39,354 nt of DNA from Methylococcaceae bacterium (GCA_900299045.1 OMIH01000071.1:1-39354), one strand, 5' to 3'; numbered from the stretch's first letter, positions 1 to 8,282 are shown. Program-made: numbers and translations. The notes: generated by a model from the letters alone, not told the origin.

Positions 1-361
1 CTATATACTCATGCACCATTTGATTTCGTAAACTTCGCGCGATCAACCAGTCATCCACACTGGATAGCACACCTAATTTTTCAGCTTTGTTAAAGTTATC
101 AATGGCAGGACCAACACGTTCATTCAATGCCTCGAGTCAAACAGGAAGCAGTTTGTCACCCACCGTATCTTGCAATCGAGCAAAGCGACTAGAAAAAGCC
201 TCTACTTTCATTGCAAACTCAGGATCTTGATCTAACGCAAGAGCATGATCCGACGTAAAACAAGGTAAAAAAACGGATTGTTGAGCAAAAACGAGATGCT
301 CAATTTCTTTGCGAATAACGCGCACCAAAAACTCAAGACGAGCGTGAGTTACTTTGATCAT
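1..361 (-). pseudogene. HepT-like HEPN toxin, broken by an in-frame stop and cut by the window edge
   Basis: The start at 361 opens a HEPN-type helical protein, but codon 75 is TGA (bases 137-139). The same frame then continues to the window edge with clearly homologous sequence. Past the stop it carries R112-N-Q-M-V-H117-E-Y119, the RX4HXY motif of HepT toxins, which are HEPN RNases whose Tyr is AMPylated by the MntA antitoxin in characterised systems. Residues around the stop align with the intact HEPN protein at 654-1199 (ARLQDT against AKLQDT), so this is a nonsense mutation (for example CGA to TGA) and not a natural end. The start overlaps the MntA gene by 4 nt (ATGA). The C-terminus is outside the window. 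A sequencing error or readthrough cannot be excluded. Confidence 0.75.
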
Positions 362-657
362 AGCAATACGCCTTGATTAAGGGCGATTTCATGTATCGGC
401 AAGCGCGTCAGATTGGGTGCAAGCAATAAAACGTCTATTTTTTGCTCACCGATTCTACGCATCACTTTTGATTGAATTTGTGCTGCTAACAGAGCGGGAT
501 TGTTCACGTCATGTTCAATCCTTATTAATAAATCAATATCACCGCCTTTTTTGTTGTCGTCCAATCGTGAACCAAACAAAAAAACGCTTGAATCAGCGCT
601 GCACAGTTCCAGTGTAACGTTTTTAATAATCGTTTTTTGTTGCGCGGTGAGTCTCAT
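358..657 (-). CDS. mntA: MntA-like minimal nucleotidyltransferase antitoxin
   Basis: A 99-residue minimal nucleotidyltransferase. It has the signature G29-S30-X9-D40-X-D42 (GSRLDDNKKGGDIDLL), the nucleotide- and metal-binding motif of the Pol-beta superfamily. Characterised MntA proteins AMPylate the Tyr of the HepT RX4HXY motif and so silence the RNase. It overlaps the preceding HEPN gene (654-1199) and the following broken HEPN gene (to 361) by 4 nt each, so all are probably translated by coupling from one transcript. It is intact and is the only complete antitoxin of the two modules. By sequence it is a paralogue of the frameshifted copy at 1196-1487 (both start MRLT and share KGGD-DLL). 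The target in this strain is inferred. Confidence 0.8.
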   Translation of the reverse strand: MRLTAQQKTIIKNVTLELCSADSSVFLFGSRLDDNKKGGDIDLLIRIEHDVNNPALLAAQIQSKVMRRIGEQKIDVLLLAPNLTRLPIHEIALNQGVLL

Positions 658-1199
658 AAGGCGTACTTTCTCGACACAATCTCAAAGCATTCCATTGAAA
701 AATCATTGGAAGTCGGATGAATGTTAAGTTCACTGTGACAGAATGCAATTAAATTACCTGAAATTTGATAAAGTCGAGCAGTTAACTCACGAAGTGTATT
801 GAAATGATCAGCCATTTGATAATAACTGGTTTCATAATCATGTGCGGCTAAATTTCGTGCGGTTCGGAGTTGTTGCCAAATTTCAATAGATTCAATAATG
901 TCATGTTTTTCAAAAAAAGCTAATATTTTCAAAAAGTGATCGCTATTTTCACCCATTAATAGGTAAGTATGGCGCATAGCGGAAGCGAGCGTATCTTGAA
1001 GTTTAGCGAAGCGTTCGTTGAATGATGATAACGATTCAAATAAAGCGAGTTCTTTTTTCTTTATCTCAAGTGTCTCACCCTGTAACGGAAAAGGTAATTT
1101 TTGTGTCGTCGCATCCAAAAAATAAACACAACGCTCAATTGCCTCTAGTAATTGGGATAAATGTGCTTTTTCAGCATCCAATAAAGCTTTTCCCATCAT
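654..1199 (-). CDS. hepT: HepT-like HEPN toxin (intact)
   Basis: A 181-residue, helical HEPN-domain protein. Residues R115-N-L-A-A-H120-D-Y122 form the RX4HXY motif: Arg and His are the RNase catalytic pair in HEPN toxins and Tyr is the AMPylation target of MntA. No frameshift or internal stop is seen. It starts inside the stop codon of the upstream nucleotidyltransferase (ATGA at 1196-1199) and ends inside the start of the next one. Its own upstream antitoxin partner is frameshifted, so if the toxin is active it must be held by the MntA at 358-657 or by a reading-frame-corrected partner. The family assignment is firm; toxicity is inferred. Confidence 0.8.
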   Translation of the reverse strand: MMGKALLDAEKAHLSQLLEAIERCVYFLDATTQKLPFPLQGETLEIKKKELALFESLSSFNERFAKLQDTLASAMRHTYLLMGENSDHFLKILAFFEKHDIIESIEIWQQLRTARNLAAHDYETSYYQMADHFNTLRELTARLYQISGNLIAFCHSELNIHPTSNDFSMECFEIVSRKYAL

Positions 1200-1487
1200 A
1201 ATAACTCACTTGTTTTCAATGCAACTTTCGCAAAGGGTATCAAGATATCATCATTGCCAATCGTAATCAAATCAACAGGTAAATTTAACTGCGCTTCTAG
1301 CGCATTTTTAATTTGTGCACGTTGCATGAGGGTTAAAACTTGAGGCGTTTTAAGTAGTAAATCAACGTCACCCCCTTTAGCATGATCATTCAAACGGTGA
1401 ACCAAATAAACGAATTTGCGTTTCTTGTGGCGAAATATCACGGATAATATCAGTGATTAATGCAACCTGATTGGATGTTAAGCGCAT
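1196..1487 (-). pseudogene. MntA-like nucleotidyltransferase with a one-base frameshift
   Basis: The N-terminal frame starts at 1487 (MRLTSNQV...) and runs to the motif LFGS, then reads SPFE and stops at 1386-1388. The C-terminal frame carries RLNDHAKGGDVDLLL and ends at 1196. Removing one base near 1394-1398 (an extra C in TTCACCGTTTG) joins the two and restores GSRLNDHAKGGDVD, that is GSX9DXD as in the intact paralogue at 358-657. The reading frame is therefore disrupted exactly after the catalytic GS. The downstream HEPN gene overlaps its end by 4 nt. The upstream DegT gene ends 10 bases before, so read-through transcription is likely. It is either a genuine pseudogene or a single-base sequence error. 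Confidence 0.75.
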
Positions 1488-1497
1488 GGCATGAAAC

Positions 1498-2598
1498 TTA
1501 GTTTGAGGCGCGAAAATCATGAATGATATCAATAATTTTATCCTGTGAGTCATGCGACAATTCTGGATAAATCGGTAAACAAATCACTTCTTCAGAGATT
1601 TTACGCGCTATGGGTAAATTGGATGGTGCAGCAGAGGGTAAACCACGATACATGGGAAAATCACTAATGAGTGGATAAAAATAACGTCGCCCAAAAATGC
1701 CGTTTTCTTTTAATTTTTCGTAAAGTGCGTCACGATTTTTTTCAACAAAAATAGGGGAATACGCGTAATTAGCCACGTGAGAGCCACTATTTGCAAAGCG
1801 AATGCCCGTAATGTTTTTTAAACCTTCACGATAACGCACATCAATGATTTGACGTTTCGTCAGCGCATCGTCAATACCTTTGAGTTGAAGCAAACCAAAC
1901 GCCGCGTTAATTTCGCTCATTTTGCCATTGATGCCTGCCGCGACAACGGTCACTTCATCGACAAAACCAAAATTTTTCAAATGATCAATACGTCGTTTCG
2001 TTTTTTCATCGGGGCAAACGATAGCACCGCCTTCAAACGTATTAAATACTTTGGTGGCGTGAAAACTTAATACAGATAAATCACCGTGATTTAAAATACT
2101 ACCGTCTTGATTTTTGACGCCAAACGCATGCGCAGCGTCGTATATGACTTTCAAATTGTAGTTATCAGCTATTTTTTGAATGCGCTCAACATCGCAAGGG
2201 TAGCCGTAGCAATGAACAGGCATAATGGCGGTTGTTTGCGGTGTAATGGCAGCTTCGATTTTAGCGGCATCAAGATTGAGTGATATAGGGTCAATATCGA
2301 CAAAAACAGGTTTGATGCCATTCCATAATAGCGAATGTGCTGTCGCAACAAACGAATAAGGTGTCGTAATAACTTCGCCAGTGATTCTCAAGGCTTGAAG
2401 CGCTGTAATCAATGCAATTGTGCCATTGGTAAATAACGCTAAGTGCTTTACGCCCAAATAATCACATAACGCTTGCTCAAGTTGCTGATGAAATGTGCCG
2501 CCATTAGTGAGAACTTTATTTGCCCAAATTTGTGCTAAATACGGCATAAATTCGTCAAGAGGAGGCAAAGTCGGTTGTGTAACGTAAATATTTTTCAT
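1498..2598 (-). CDS. DegT/DnrJ/EryC1/StrS family PLP-dependent sugar aminotransferase
   Basis: A 366-residue fold-type I aminotransferase of the family that places amino groups on nucleotide-linked keto-sugars (QdtB/FdtB/VioA-like). The N-terminal part has a G-T-I-A substrate/PLP loop (LFTNGTIALITAL). The mid region has the PLP-binding D-A-A-H-A-F-G (YDAAHAFG). The Schiff-base Lys lies in SFHATKVFNTFEGGAI, a diagnostic family motif. Length is normal. It overlaps the preceding siroheme decarboxylase gene by 4 nt, so it appears to be the last gene of the heme d1 operon, which is an unexpected place for a sugar enzyme. The product sugar cannot be read from the sequence; a role in O-antigen or capsule amino-sugar synthesis is inferred. 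Confidence 0.85.
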   Translation of the reverse strand: MKNIYVTQPTLPPLDEFMPYLAQIWANKVLTNGGTFHQQLEQALCDYLGVKHLALFTNGTIALITALQALRITGEVITTPYSFVATAHSLLWNGIKPVFVDIDPISLNLDAAKIEAAITPQTTAIMPVHCYGYPCDVERIQKIADNYNLKVIYDAAHAFGVKNQDGSILNHGDLSVLSFHATKVFNTFEGGAIVCPDEKTKRRIDHLKNFGFVDEVTVVAAGINGKMSEINAAFGLLQLKGIDDALTKRQIIDVRYREGLKNITGIRFANSGSHVANYAYSPIFVEKNRDALYEKLKENGIFGRRYFYPLISDFPMYRGLPSAAPSNLPIARKISEEVICLPIYPELSHDSQDKIIDIIHDFRASN

Positions 2599-3089
2599 TT
2601 CTCGTTGAATGATGAATTTGCTGTATAAACCGCACCACGTTGTTTAAAACAACGCGAACTAAATAAAATTTGTTTTTCAACCGCGCTTAAATCGCATTGT
2701 TTAATGAGTTGTGCAAGTTGGTTTTCTACCGTGACTTTATTTTTTCCATGAATCATACAGTACAAATTATAAGACCATTCTGGCAGCATTGGACGTTGAT
2801 AACAAAGTGTGACAAAGGAAAATTTCAACATTTTTTGTGCCACGATGTCAATTTCTGCTTCAGGTATGCGCCAGACAATCATTGCGTTAGCTCGATAACC
2901 CAACGTTGCGTGTTTGACGATAATACCTAACCTTTTGATGGTACCCTTTTTTTGCAGGTAACGTAATCTTTCGATGACTTGTGATTCACTTAAGCCAATT
3001 TTTTCACCGATAGTAGCATAAGGATGCGAACAAATCGGCAAGCCTTCAGCAAGTTGCGCTAACAAGAGATGATTTTTGCTTTCAATCAT
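2595..3089 (-). CDS. Siroheme decarboxylase subunit, NirL/NirH type
   Basis: A 164-residue Lrp/AsnC-like protein that does not act as a simple regulator. An N-terminal winged helix-turn-helix is followed by the ferredoxin-like half with the pattern CYQRPMLPEWSYNLYCMIHG and the C-terminal FSSRCFKQRGAVY typical of NirL/NirH. Together with a NirD/NirG-type partner it removes two acetate carboxyls from siroheme to give didecarboxysiroheme, an early step of heme d1 synthesis. The partner gene lies directly upstream with an 8-base overlap, and nirF precedes that. I cannot separate NirL from NirH by eye, so no symbol is given. Only one pair of subunits is encoded here, whereas many denitrifiers have NirDLGH. 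Confidence 0.8.
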   Translation of the reverse strand: MIESKNHLLLAQLAEGLPICSHPYATIGEKIGLSESQVIERLRYLQKKGTIKRLGIIVKHATLGYRANAMIVWRIPEAEIDIVAQKMLKFSFVTLCYQRPMLPEWSYNLYCMIHGKNKVTVENQLAQLIKQCDLSAVEKQILFSSRCFKQRGAVYTANSSFNEK

Positions 3090-3549
3090 TTGCTAAATCC
3101 AATCGGAAACTTAAATCAATAAAAAACTCTTTGATCAACGGAAAACGGAGAACGCGATAGCCGGTTTCATTTTCAATAGAGGCAATCGTTTTGTCCAAAT
3201 GTGAAGAATGCGAAGCGATCAACACAAACCAAAGATTTACCTCGTGTTCACGCTCGTAATTATGATTCACTTCCGTGTATTGATTGATTTGCGCGGCAAC
3301 ATGCTCTATTTCATCTTGAGGAACAGACATGGCCGCAAGCGTACTCACGCCAAGTTGATTGGGTGGAATAATGGCGCCAATACGACTAATACATTGTTTT
3401 TCATCTAATTCGTTTAATGCGTCGATGACGTCATTTTCACTCACACCAAGTTGATTGGCGATATTGGCATAAGGCGTTGGCGTTAGTGGAAAATCTCGTT
3501 GAAAATCATTGAGTAATTTTTTTTGTAAATCGGACAATTCAAGCACCAT
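3082..3549 (-). CDS. Siroheme decarboxylase subunit, NirD/NirG type
   Basis: A 155-residue AsnC-fold protein. The N-terminal winged helix (about 8-65) is followed by the strongly family-specific VNHNYEREHEVNLWFVL. The Tyr-Arg-Glu-His region forms part of the siroheme decarboxylase active site in NirD/AhbA-type proteins. It is the partner of the NirL/NirH-type subunit that follows, with overlapping reading frames. Its start coincides with the last base of nirF, so the three genes are translationally coupled. Function: decarboxylation of siroheme towards heme d1, the cofactor of cytochrome cd1 nitrite reductase. The exact paralogue class (D or G) is not decided. Confidence 0.8.
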   Translation of the reverse strand: MVLELSDLQKKLLNDFQRDFPLTPTPYANIANQLGVSENDVIDALNELDEKQCISRIGAIIPPNQLGVSTLAAMSVPQDEIEHVAAQINQYTEVNHNYEREHEVNLWFVLIASHSSHLDKTIASIENETGYRVLRFPLIKEFFIDLSFRLDLAND

Positions 3550-4721
3550 TACATCCCAATTTTGTGCGCCCGAGCGCTAAAGAAAATGCCGTTAGGTTTA
3601 TCAGCAGGCAATCGAGTGATTTCTCTGAGCGTGTCGGTGTCGTAAATAACGACTTGATTCTCATCGCGCACGGCTACCCATACATTTTCACCGCGTGGCG
3701 TAAATTCAAAATGCAATACGGCTTTGCCGGGATTGAGTGTGTGCGTGACGCTCAAGGTGCTAGCATCAATAATTTGTACTTTATCATTGCTAGGTAGTGC
3801 AAAATTAACCCAAATCTGCCGCCCATCGGGTCTTGCTATGACAAAAACAGGTTGACCTAAAACGGGAATTGTTTTGACAAGTTGCCACGTGCGATTATCC
3901 ACCACAAGCACTTCATGTCGTCCAATAGCCGGTACAAAGACATAATCACTTGTCATTGCCCAGCCTTCAAAATGTGGCATTTTATAGATGGGCAGTTGCT
4001 CGTCATCGTTACCGTAATTTTCAAGTACCCGTTTCACGCCATTTTCAGGGTGCCATAAATCCAGTAAAGCTAAACCTTTTTCTGCAAATAATCCTGCGAT
4101 GTAATAACGCCCATCAGCTGAAATCATCGCATCGTAGGGTTGTTTGCCAATATGTTTAAATTTGTCGATTTTAGGCTGTTTAATGTCGGTGGTATCAATG
4201 ACCCAAATTTCACCTGCATCAAATAAGCTGACGACAAAGCGATGATTAGGCGCATCAACAAGACCAACGGTTTTGGATAATTGATTGTTGCCATAACTTG
4301 CTGGAATATCGGCTAATAATTCCAGTGACTCTGCCGAAAATAATTTCACGCCAGGGGGAGAGTAATTGGAAACCGCGATAATACTGCCATCTTGAGAAAT
4401 TGCACCGCCAATACTATTCCCCCCTTGAATTATTCGATGACTGACCTCATCTTGGAGCAAATCTATTTTGCTTAGACCGCCATCGCGTCCAAAAACATAC
4501 GCAAAACGCTGATCACGTGAAAAAACAACTGAAGCGTGCGACAAATCACCAAGGTCTTCGATGCGTGAGAGTGATGTTTTTTGCGTGGTATTTACAATCA
4601 GTACGGAGTGCGCTTCACGCTCGATAACAAGCCCTAAATCACCAGTAGGGCGATACTCATCGGCGTTCACATTAGGTGTAATAAGTAAACTCAAACTGAG
4701 AAAATAAAATAATTTGGTCAT
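3549..4721 (-). CDS. nirF: NirF, heme d1 biosynthesis beta-propeller protein
   Basis: A 390-residue protein resembling the d1-binding eight-bladed propeller of cytochrome cd1. An N-terminal signal peptide (about 1-20, ending near NVNA) directs it to the periplasm. There is no cytochrome c motif (CXXCH), which separates it from NirN and NirS. Family-typical strings are GDLGLVIER, DLSHASVVFSRD, YVFGRDGGLSKIDLL and GNSIGGAISQDG. NirF is required for late steps of heme d1 formation (dehydrogenation and side-chain chemistry). It heads a minus-strand operon with two siroheme decarboxylase subunits. nirS, nirJ, nirE and nirN are not in the window. The 147 bp between it and the divergent rpoH must hold both promoters; I saw no clear FNR/Dnr box (TTGAT-N4-ATCAA). 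Confidence 0.88.
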   Translation of the reverse strand: MTKLFYFLSLSLLITPNVNADEYRPTGDLGLVIEREAHSVLIVNTTQKTSLSRIEDLGDLSHASVVFSRDQRFAYVFGRDGGLSKIDLLQDEVSHRIIQGGNSIGGAISQDGSIIAVSNYSPPGVKLFSAESLELLADIPASYGNNQLSKTVGLVDAPNHRFVVSLFDAGEIWVIDTTDIKQPKIDKFKHIGKQPYDAMISADGRYYIAGLFAEKGLALLDLWHPENGVKRVLENYGNDDEQLPIYKMPHFEGWAMTSDYVFVPAIGRHEVLVVDNRTWQLVKTIPVLGQPVFVIARPDGRQIWVNFALPSNDKVQIIDASTLSVTHTLNPGKAVLHFEFTPRGENVWVAVRDENQVVIYDTDTLREITRLPADKPNGIFFSARAHKIGM

Positions 4722-4868
4722 ATTTTTGTCATCGTTCGATGGGTTGAAAAATTCAAAGGAAGTTGTGAAATGGATCAGACTATGATAGCAAGAAATATAA
4801 TGAAATATTGTTTAAAAATGGTAAAATTACCCATATTGCGATTTAACGACACACAAGGATTTTAATTT

Positions 4869-5729
4869 ATGACAAACGCTTTAGCTATACCTGTGAATTT
4901 ATCTGTTGGGACGTTTGACGCTTATTTAAATGTTGTTCGTCAAATTCCACAATTAACAGTTGAAGAAGAATATGATCTCGCTTGCCGATTTCATGATGAA
5001 GGTGATTTAGAGGCGGCACGTCGATTAGTGATGACAAATTTGCGTTTTGTTGTCCATATTGCGCGTGGTTATAGCGGTTATGGACTGTCCATGCCAGACA
5101 TTATTCAAGAAGGCAACGTGGGACTGATGAAAGCCGTCAAGCGATTTGATCCCCATGTAGGCGTTCGCTTAGTGTCTTTTGCTGTGCATTGGATTAAAGC
5201 AGAAATTCACGAATACGTGATTAAAAATTGGGGCATTGTGAAAGTTGCCACCACAAAAGCGCAACGGAAATTATTTTTTAATTTGCGCAAAGCAAAAAAA
5301 GATTTAAATTGGCTCTCACATGATGATGCGATTGCTATTGCTGATGATCTCAATGTTAATGTCAGCGATGTTTATGAAATGGAAAAGCGCCTTGGCAATC
5401 ATGATGTATCGTTTGATATGTCAAGTGATGACAGCACGGACGATGAAAATTACGCAGCGCCAGTCAATTATTTACAAACCTATCATGGCGACCCCGCTGA
5501 ATTGCTCGAAGCATCTGATTGGGAAGGCAATGAACATGAGTTGTTAACGGAGGCGCTTAAAGTGCTTGATGAACGCAGTTTGGATATTTTATCTAGTCGC
5601 TGGCTCGTTGAGAAAAAAGCGACGTTGCAAGAATTAGCCGAAAAATATAACGTATCTGCGGAACGTATTAGGCAACTTGAGCAAAATGCGATGAAAAAAT
5701 TACGCGGTGCAAGCGTTTTTGTCGCATAA
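4869..5729 (+). CDS. rpoH: RNA polymerase heat-shock sigma factor RpoH (sigma-32)
   Basis: A 286-residue group 3 sigma factor, full length for RpoH. Region 2 (about 45-115) contains [21 protein letters not shown] and [15 protein letters not shown]. The RpoH-specific box QRKLFFNLR lies at 132-140. Region 4 carries the C-terminal helix-turn-helix ([27 protein letters not shown]). It directs transcription of chaperone and protease genes. The start is set by AAGGA at about 4855 with good spacing. A TATAAT hexamer at 4796-4801 could be a -10 element, but I see no convincing -35. It is convergent with rng across a bidirectional terminator and divergent from nirF. Confidence 0.96.
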   Translation: MTNALAIPVNLSVGTFDAYLNVVRQIPQLTVEEEYDLACRFHDEGDLEAARRLVMTNLRFVVHIARGYSGYGLSMPDIIQEGNVGLMKAVKRFDPHVGVRLVSFAVHWIKAEIHEYVIKNWGIVKVATTKAQRKLFFNLRKAKKDLNWLSHDDAIAIADDLNVNVSDVYEMEKRLGNHDVSFDMSSDDSTDDENYAAPVNYLQTYHGDPAELLEASDWEGNEHELLTEALKVLDERSLDILSSRWLVEKKATLQELAEKYNVSAERIRQLEQNAMKKLRGASVFVA

Positions 5730-5747
5730 TTTTTAGCTATAAACAAC

Positions 5748-5786
5748 AAAAAGCCTTTGACCAAAATGAGGTCAAAGGCTTTTTTT
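5748..5786. terminator. Bidirectional intrinsic terminator between rpoH and rng
   Basis: A perfect 15-bp stem (AAAAAGCCTTTGACC at 5748-5762 with its complement at 5770-5784) encloses a 7-base loop and is followed by T residues on the plus strand. The A-run at its left side serves as the U-run for the minus strand, so it can end both convergent genes. Confidence 0.9.
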
Positions 5787-5802
5787 ATGTAGCTAGATGG
5801 GG

Positions 5803-7257
5803 CTAGAGTAAAACCACATCGTATTGTTCTTGATTATAGCTGGCTTCGGAGCGAAATTTAATTTGCACATTGAGAAATAATTCAAGCTCGGTGAGCATGT
5901 CCGCTTTTTCATCGAGCAACATTTCAACCACTTCATGTGCGGCAAGCACAAGAATTTTTTGCACATTGTATTGGCGAACTTCTCGAATAATTTCGCGGAA
6001 AATTTCAAGGCAAACGGTTTCGGCTGTTTTCAGAACACCGCGACCATCGCAAGCAGGGCAGGGTTCGCATAAAATGTGTTCTAAACTTTCTTGTGTGCGT
6101 TTGCGTGTCATCTCAACCAATCCTAAAATTGACACTTCTGTAATTTTAGTTTTTGAGCGATCTTTTTCTAAATGCCGCTCTAAGGCTTGCAATACCTGAT
6201 TTTGATGGTCGGTGCTTTTCATATCAATAAAATCGATAATGATAATGCCACCTAAATTACGCAATCGCAGTTGACGCGCGATAGTTTGCGCGGCTTCTAA
6301 GTTTGTTTTGAAAATCGTTTCTTCTAAATTTCGCCCACCGACATAACTGCCCGTATTAACGTCAACGGTCGTCATGGATTCTGTTTGGTCAAAAACCAAG
6401 TGCCCACCTGACTTGAGTAAGACTTTTCGTGCTAACGCTTTTTGAATTTCATCTTCCACGCTGTAAATATCAAACACAGGGCATTCACCAGTGTAATGTT
6501 CAATTACATGAATAATTTCAGGGACAAAAATTTCAGCGAATTCAATTAAACGTTGGTACGTTTCTTTTGAATCGACGCGAACACGCTCAATGCCTTCACG
6601 GTATAAATCCCTCAATGTGCGCACACTTAGCGGCAAATCTTTATGAATAAATTGTTTAGGTGCCGCCGTAGCAATTTTGACATGAATGGATTCCCATAAT
6701 TTCAGCAGAAATTCCATATCAGCAATTAACACGGATTCCTCAACGCATTCAGCGGCTGTTCGCGCAATAAAACTGCCGCAATCATGTTCTTGTCGAAATT
6801 TTTCTAGGCAATTTTTTAAGCGTGTTCGCTCTTCGGCATTTTCAATGCGCTGAGATACGCCCGTATTTACCGAATAAGGCATGTAAACTTGAAAACGCGA
6901 GGGGATGGATATGTCTGTTGTTAAACGTGCGCCTTTCGTGCCTAGCGGGTCTTTAAACACTTGTACAATGACGTGTTGTCCTTCGTGTAGATAATGCTCA
7001 ATATTGGCAGAGCCTTTTTTTTCTAATTCTTTTGGGCACAGGTCAGATAAATGCAAAAAAGCGGTACGCGGTAAGCCAATATCTATAAAAGCGGCTTGCA
7101 TACCAGGTAGGACACGACACACCTCGCCTTTATAAATATTACCAATTAAGCCCACTTTACAGCTACGTTCAATAATCAACTCTTGCAGTACGCCATTTTC
7201 AATGACGGCAACGCGGGTTTCTGGTGGGGTGACGTTAATTAAAATTTCTTCACTCAT
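5803..7257 (-). CDS. rng: Ribonuclease G
   Basis: A 484-residue RNase E/G family endoribonuclease. The N-terminal S1 domain region reads IYKGEVCRVLPGMQAAFIDI. The catalytic DNase I-like part includes VDVNTGSYVGGRNLEET with the metal-binding Asp, and IDFIDM. The zinc-link Cys pair lies in CEPCPACDGRG. The length fits RNase G, with no RNase E C-terminal scaffold. It processes the 5' end of 16S rRNA and decays some mRNAs. Its start overlaps the maf stop by 4 nt (ATGA at 7254-7257), the common maf-rng arrangement of gammaproteobacteria. Confidence 0.95.
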   Translation of the reverse strand: MSEEILINVTPPETRVAVIENGVLQELIIERSCKVGLIGNIYKGEVCRVLPGMQAAFIDIGLPRTAFLHLSDLCPKELEKKGSANIEHYLHEGQHVIVQVFKDPLGTKGARLTTDISIPSRFQVYMPYSVNTGVSQRIENAEERTRLKNCLEKFRQEHDCGSFIARTAAECVEESVLIADMEFLLKLWESIHVKIATAAPKQFIHKDLPLSVRTLRDLYREGIERVRVDSKETYQRLIEFAEIFVPEIIHVIEHYTGECPVFDIYSVEDEIQKALARKVLLKSGGHLVFDQTESMTTVDVNTGSYVGGRNLEETIFKTNLEAAQTIARQLRLRNLGGIIIIDFIDMKSTDHQNQVLQALERHLEKDRSKTKITEVSILGLVEMTRKRTQESLEHILCEPCPACDGRGVLKTAETVCLEIFREIIREVRQYNVQKILVLAAHEVVEMLLDEKADMLTELELFLNVQIKFRSEASYNQEQYDVVLL

Positions 7258-7826
7258 GCCATTAACTCGATACCTTCAAGACGAAGTAATTGCGCCGTTT
7301 CAAAAAGGGGTAATCCCATAACACCTGAAAAACTGCCCTCAATGCGTTCAATAAATATACTGCCTTGTCCTTGTATGGCGTAACTACCGGCTTTGTCAAT
7401 GGGTTCACCGCTGTGCCAATACGCCTCAATTTCATGGTCTACGAGCGCTCTAAATGTCACTTGCGTCACACTCAGTGCGCTGTGTACCTGTTTACCTTGC
7501 AATACGATAGCGGTAAACACATGATGTGTTTTACCTGATAAATCGCCGAGCATGGCAAGCGCATCGTCTTTATTTTTAGGTTTGCCCATAATTTTACCCT
7601 CTAAAACAACGGCAGTATCTGCGGAGAGAATAGGGAGAGATGGATTAAATTTTTGCATACATGTAGCGGCTTTTTCAATGGCAAGTCGCTGTACATAATG
7701 CGTAGCGGTTTCGTTCAAATGCAGCGTTTCGTCAATCTCGGCAATATGAATAATGTGTGGCACATGAATTTGCTCAAGCAATTCTCGGCGGCGGGGTGAG
7801 GCAGATGCAAGAACGATTTTAGGCAT
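7254..7826 (-). CDS. Maf-family nucleotide pyrophosphatase (YhdE type, dTTP/UTP)
   Basis: A 190-residue Maf protein that hydrolyses non-canonical or excess nucleoside triphosphates. The N-terminal SASPRRRELL loop and the catalytic LSADTAVV (Asp) motif are present, with G-K-P-K-N and KAGSYAIQGQG further on. The SPRR form of the first motif matches the dTTP/UTP-type (YhdE) subfamily and not the m7GTP-type. It is upstream of and overlaps rng, probably co-transcribed. No strong ribosome site is visible before the ATG at 7826. Confidence 0.9.
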   Translation of the reverse strand: MPKIVLASASPRRRELLEQIHVPHIIHIAEIDETLHLNETATHYVQRLAIEKAATCMQKFNPSLPILSADTAVVLEGKIMGKPKNKDDALAMLGDLSGKTHHVFTAIVLQGKQVHSALSVTQVTFRALVDHEIEAYWHSGEPIDKAGSYAIQGQGSIFIERIEGSFSGVMGLPLFETAQLLRLEGIELMA

Positions 7827-7930
7827 AAAAAGGCAGTCAGTAACAGTTAATTTAAATGGGTATAGTAGTTTAATTATTTAATAAATAAAGTATTTTTAAT
7901 AAGCTTGAAAATAATTTGTAATTTATAGCT

Positions 7931-7960
7931 TTGACATTTGTTATCAGTTCATGGTAAAAA
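7931..7960 (+). promoter_or_regulatory. Candidate sigma-70 promoter with hairpin leader for the small membrane protein
   Basis: A consensus TTGACA (7931-7936) is followed 18 bases later by TAAAAA (7955-7960), a weak -10. The leader that follows can form two small hairpins, GTCGT/ACGAC around 7969-7984 and CTCTT/AAGAG around 7984-7995, before a TGAGGA ribosome site at 8027-8032. It is a candidate by eye only. Confidence 0.35.
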
Positions 7961-8039
7961 TATACCCGTCGTTGCAAGACGACCTCTTTGAAGAGAGAGT
8001 AAAAAATAATTATTATAATAACGTTATGAGGATTTAGCG

Positions 8040-8234
8040 ATGACTGATACACATGAAGAAAAAGATTATTTCTGGTTCTATATTGCTGGTTTAATTGCTG
8101 TAACTATCGTTTTAGTTTTAATGTTAAAAGCTGACGAAACTAAACATTTGCAAAGCGGTGCGGTAGCACAAAGCCAAGCAGAAGTTTTCGCAAAAATTGA
8201 AAACAAGCATCGCAACAGCAGCAACAACAACTAA
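8040..8234 (+). CDS. Small single-span membrane protein, unknown function
   Basis: A 64-residue protein I do not recognise. It has an acidic, aromatic N-terminus (MTDTHEEKDYFWFY), one transmembrane helix (about 13-33, IAGLIAVTIVLVLML), and a polar tail ending in SSNNN. The start is well supported by TGAGGA 7 bases upstream. A near-consensus TTGACA promoter and a structured leader precede it, and a strong hairpin follows at 8283-8318, so it looks like a monocistronic, well-expressed small gene. Divergent neighbour maf and convergent neighbour lpxD give no functional hint. Confidence 0.7.
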   Translation: MTDTHEEKDYFWFYIAGLIAVTIVLVLMLKADETKHLQSGAVAQSQAEVFAKIENKHRNSSNNN

Positions 8235-8282
8235 TTTTTCGGCTATTTAGCAATAAATAGCAAGAAAAGCGTTGTTCTAAAC

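Noticed and set aside
137-139. TGA as a recoded (selenocysteine) or programmed readthrough codon in the HEPN gene
   Set aside because: The position has no Cys or catalytic role in the homologous protein at 654-1199 and I see no SECIS-like hairpin right after it. A nonsense mutation is simpler.
2595-3549. Two AsnC/Lrp-like proteins as transcription regulators
   Set aside because: The siroheme decarboxylase motifs (NHNYEREH; CYQRP...YNL) and coupling to nirF identify them as enzymes.
3549-4721. Beta-propeller protein as NirN or cytochrome cd1 nitrite reductase NirS
   Set aside because: No CXXCH heme c motif and a length of 390 residues fit NirF, not NirN or NirS.
4796-4801. TATAAT as the rpoH promoter -10 box
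   Set aside because: No acceptable -35 element at 16-18 bp; kept only as a remark in the rpoH entry.
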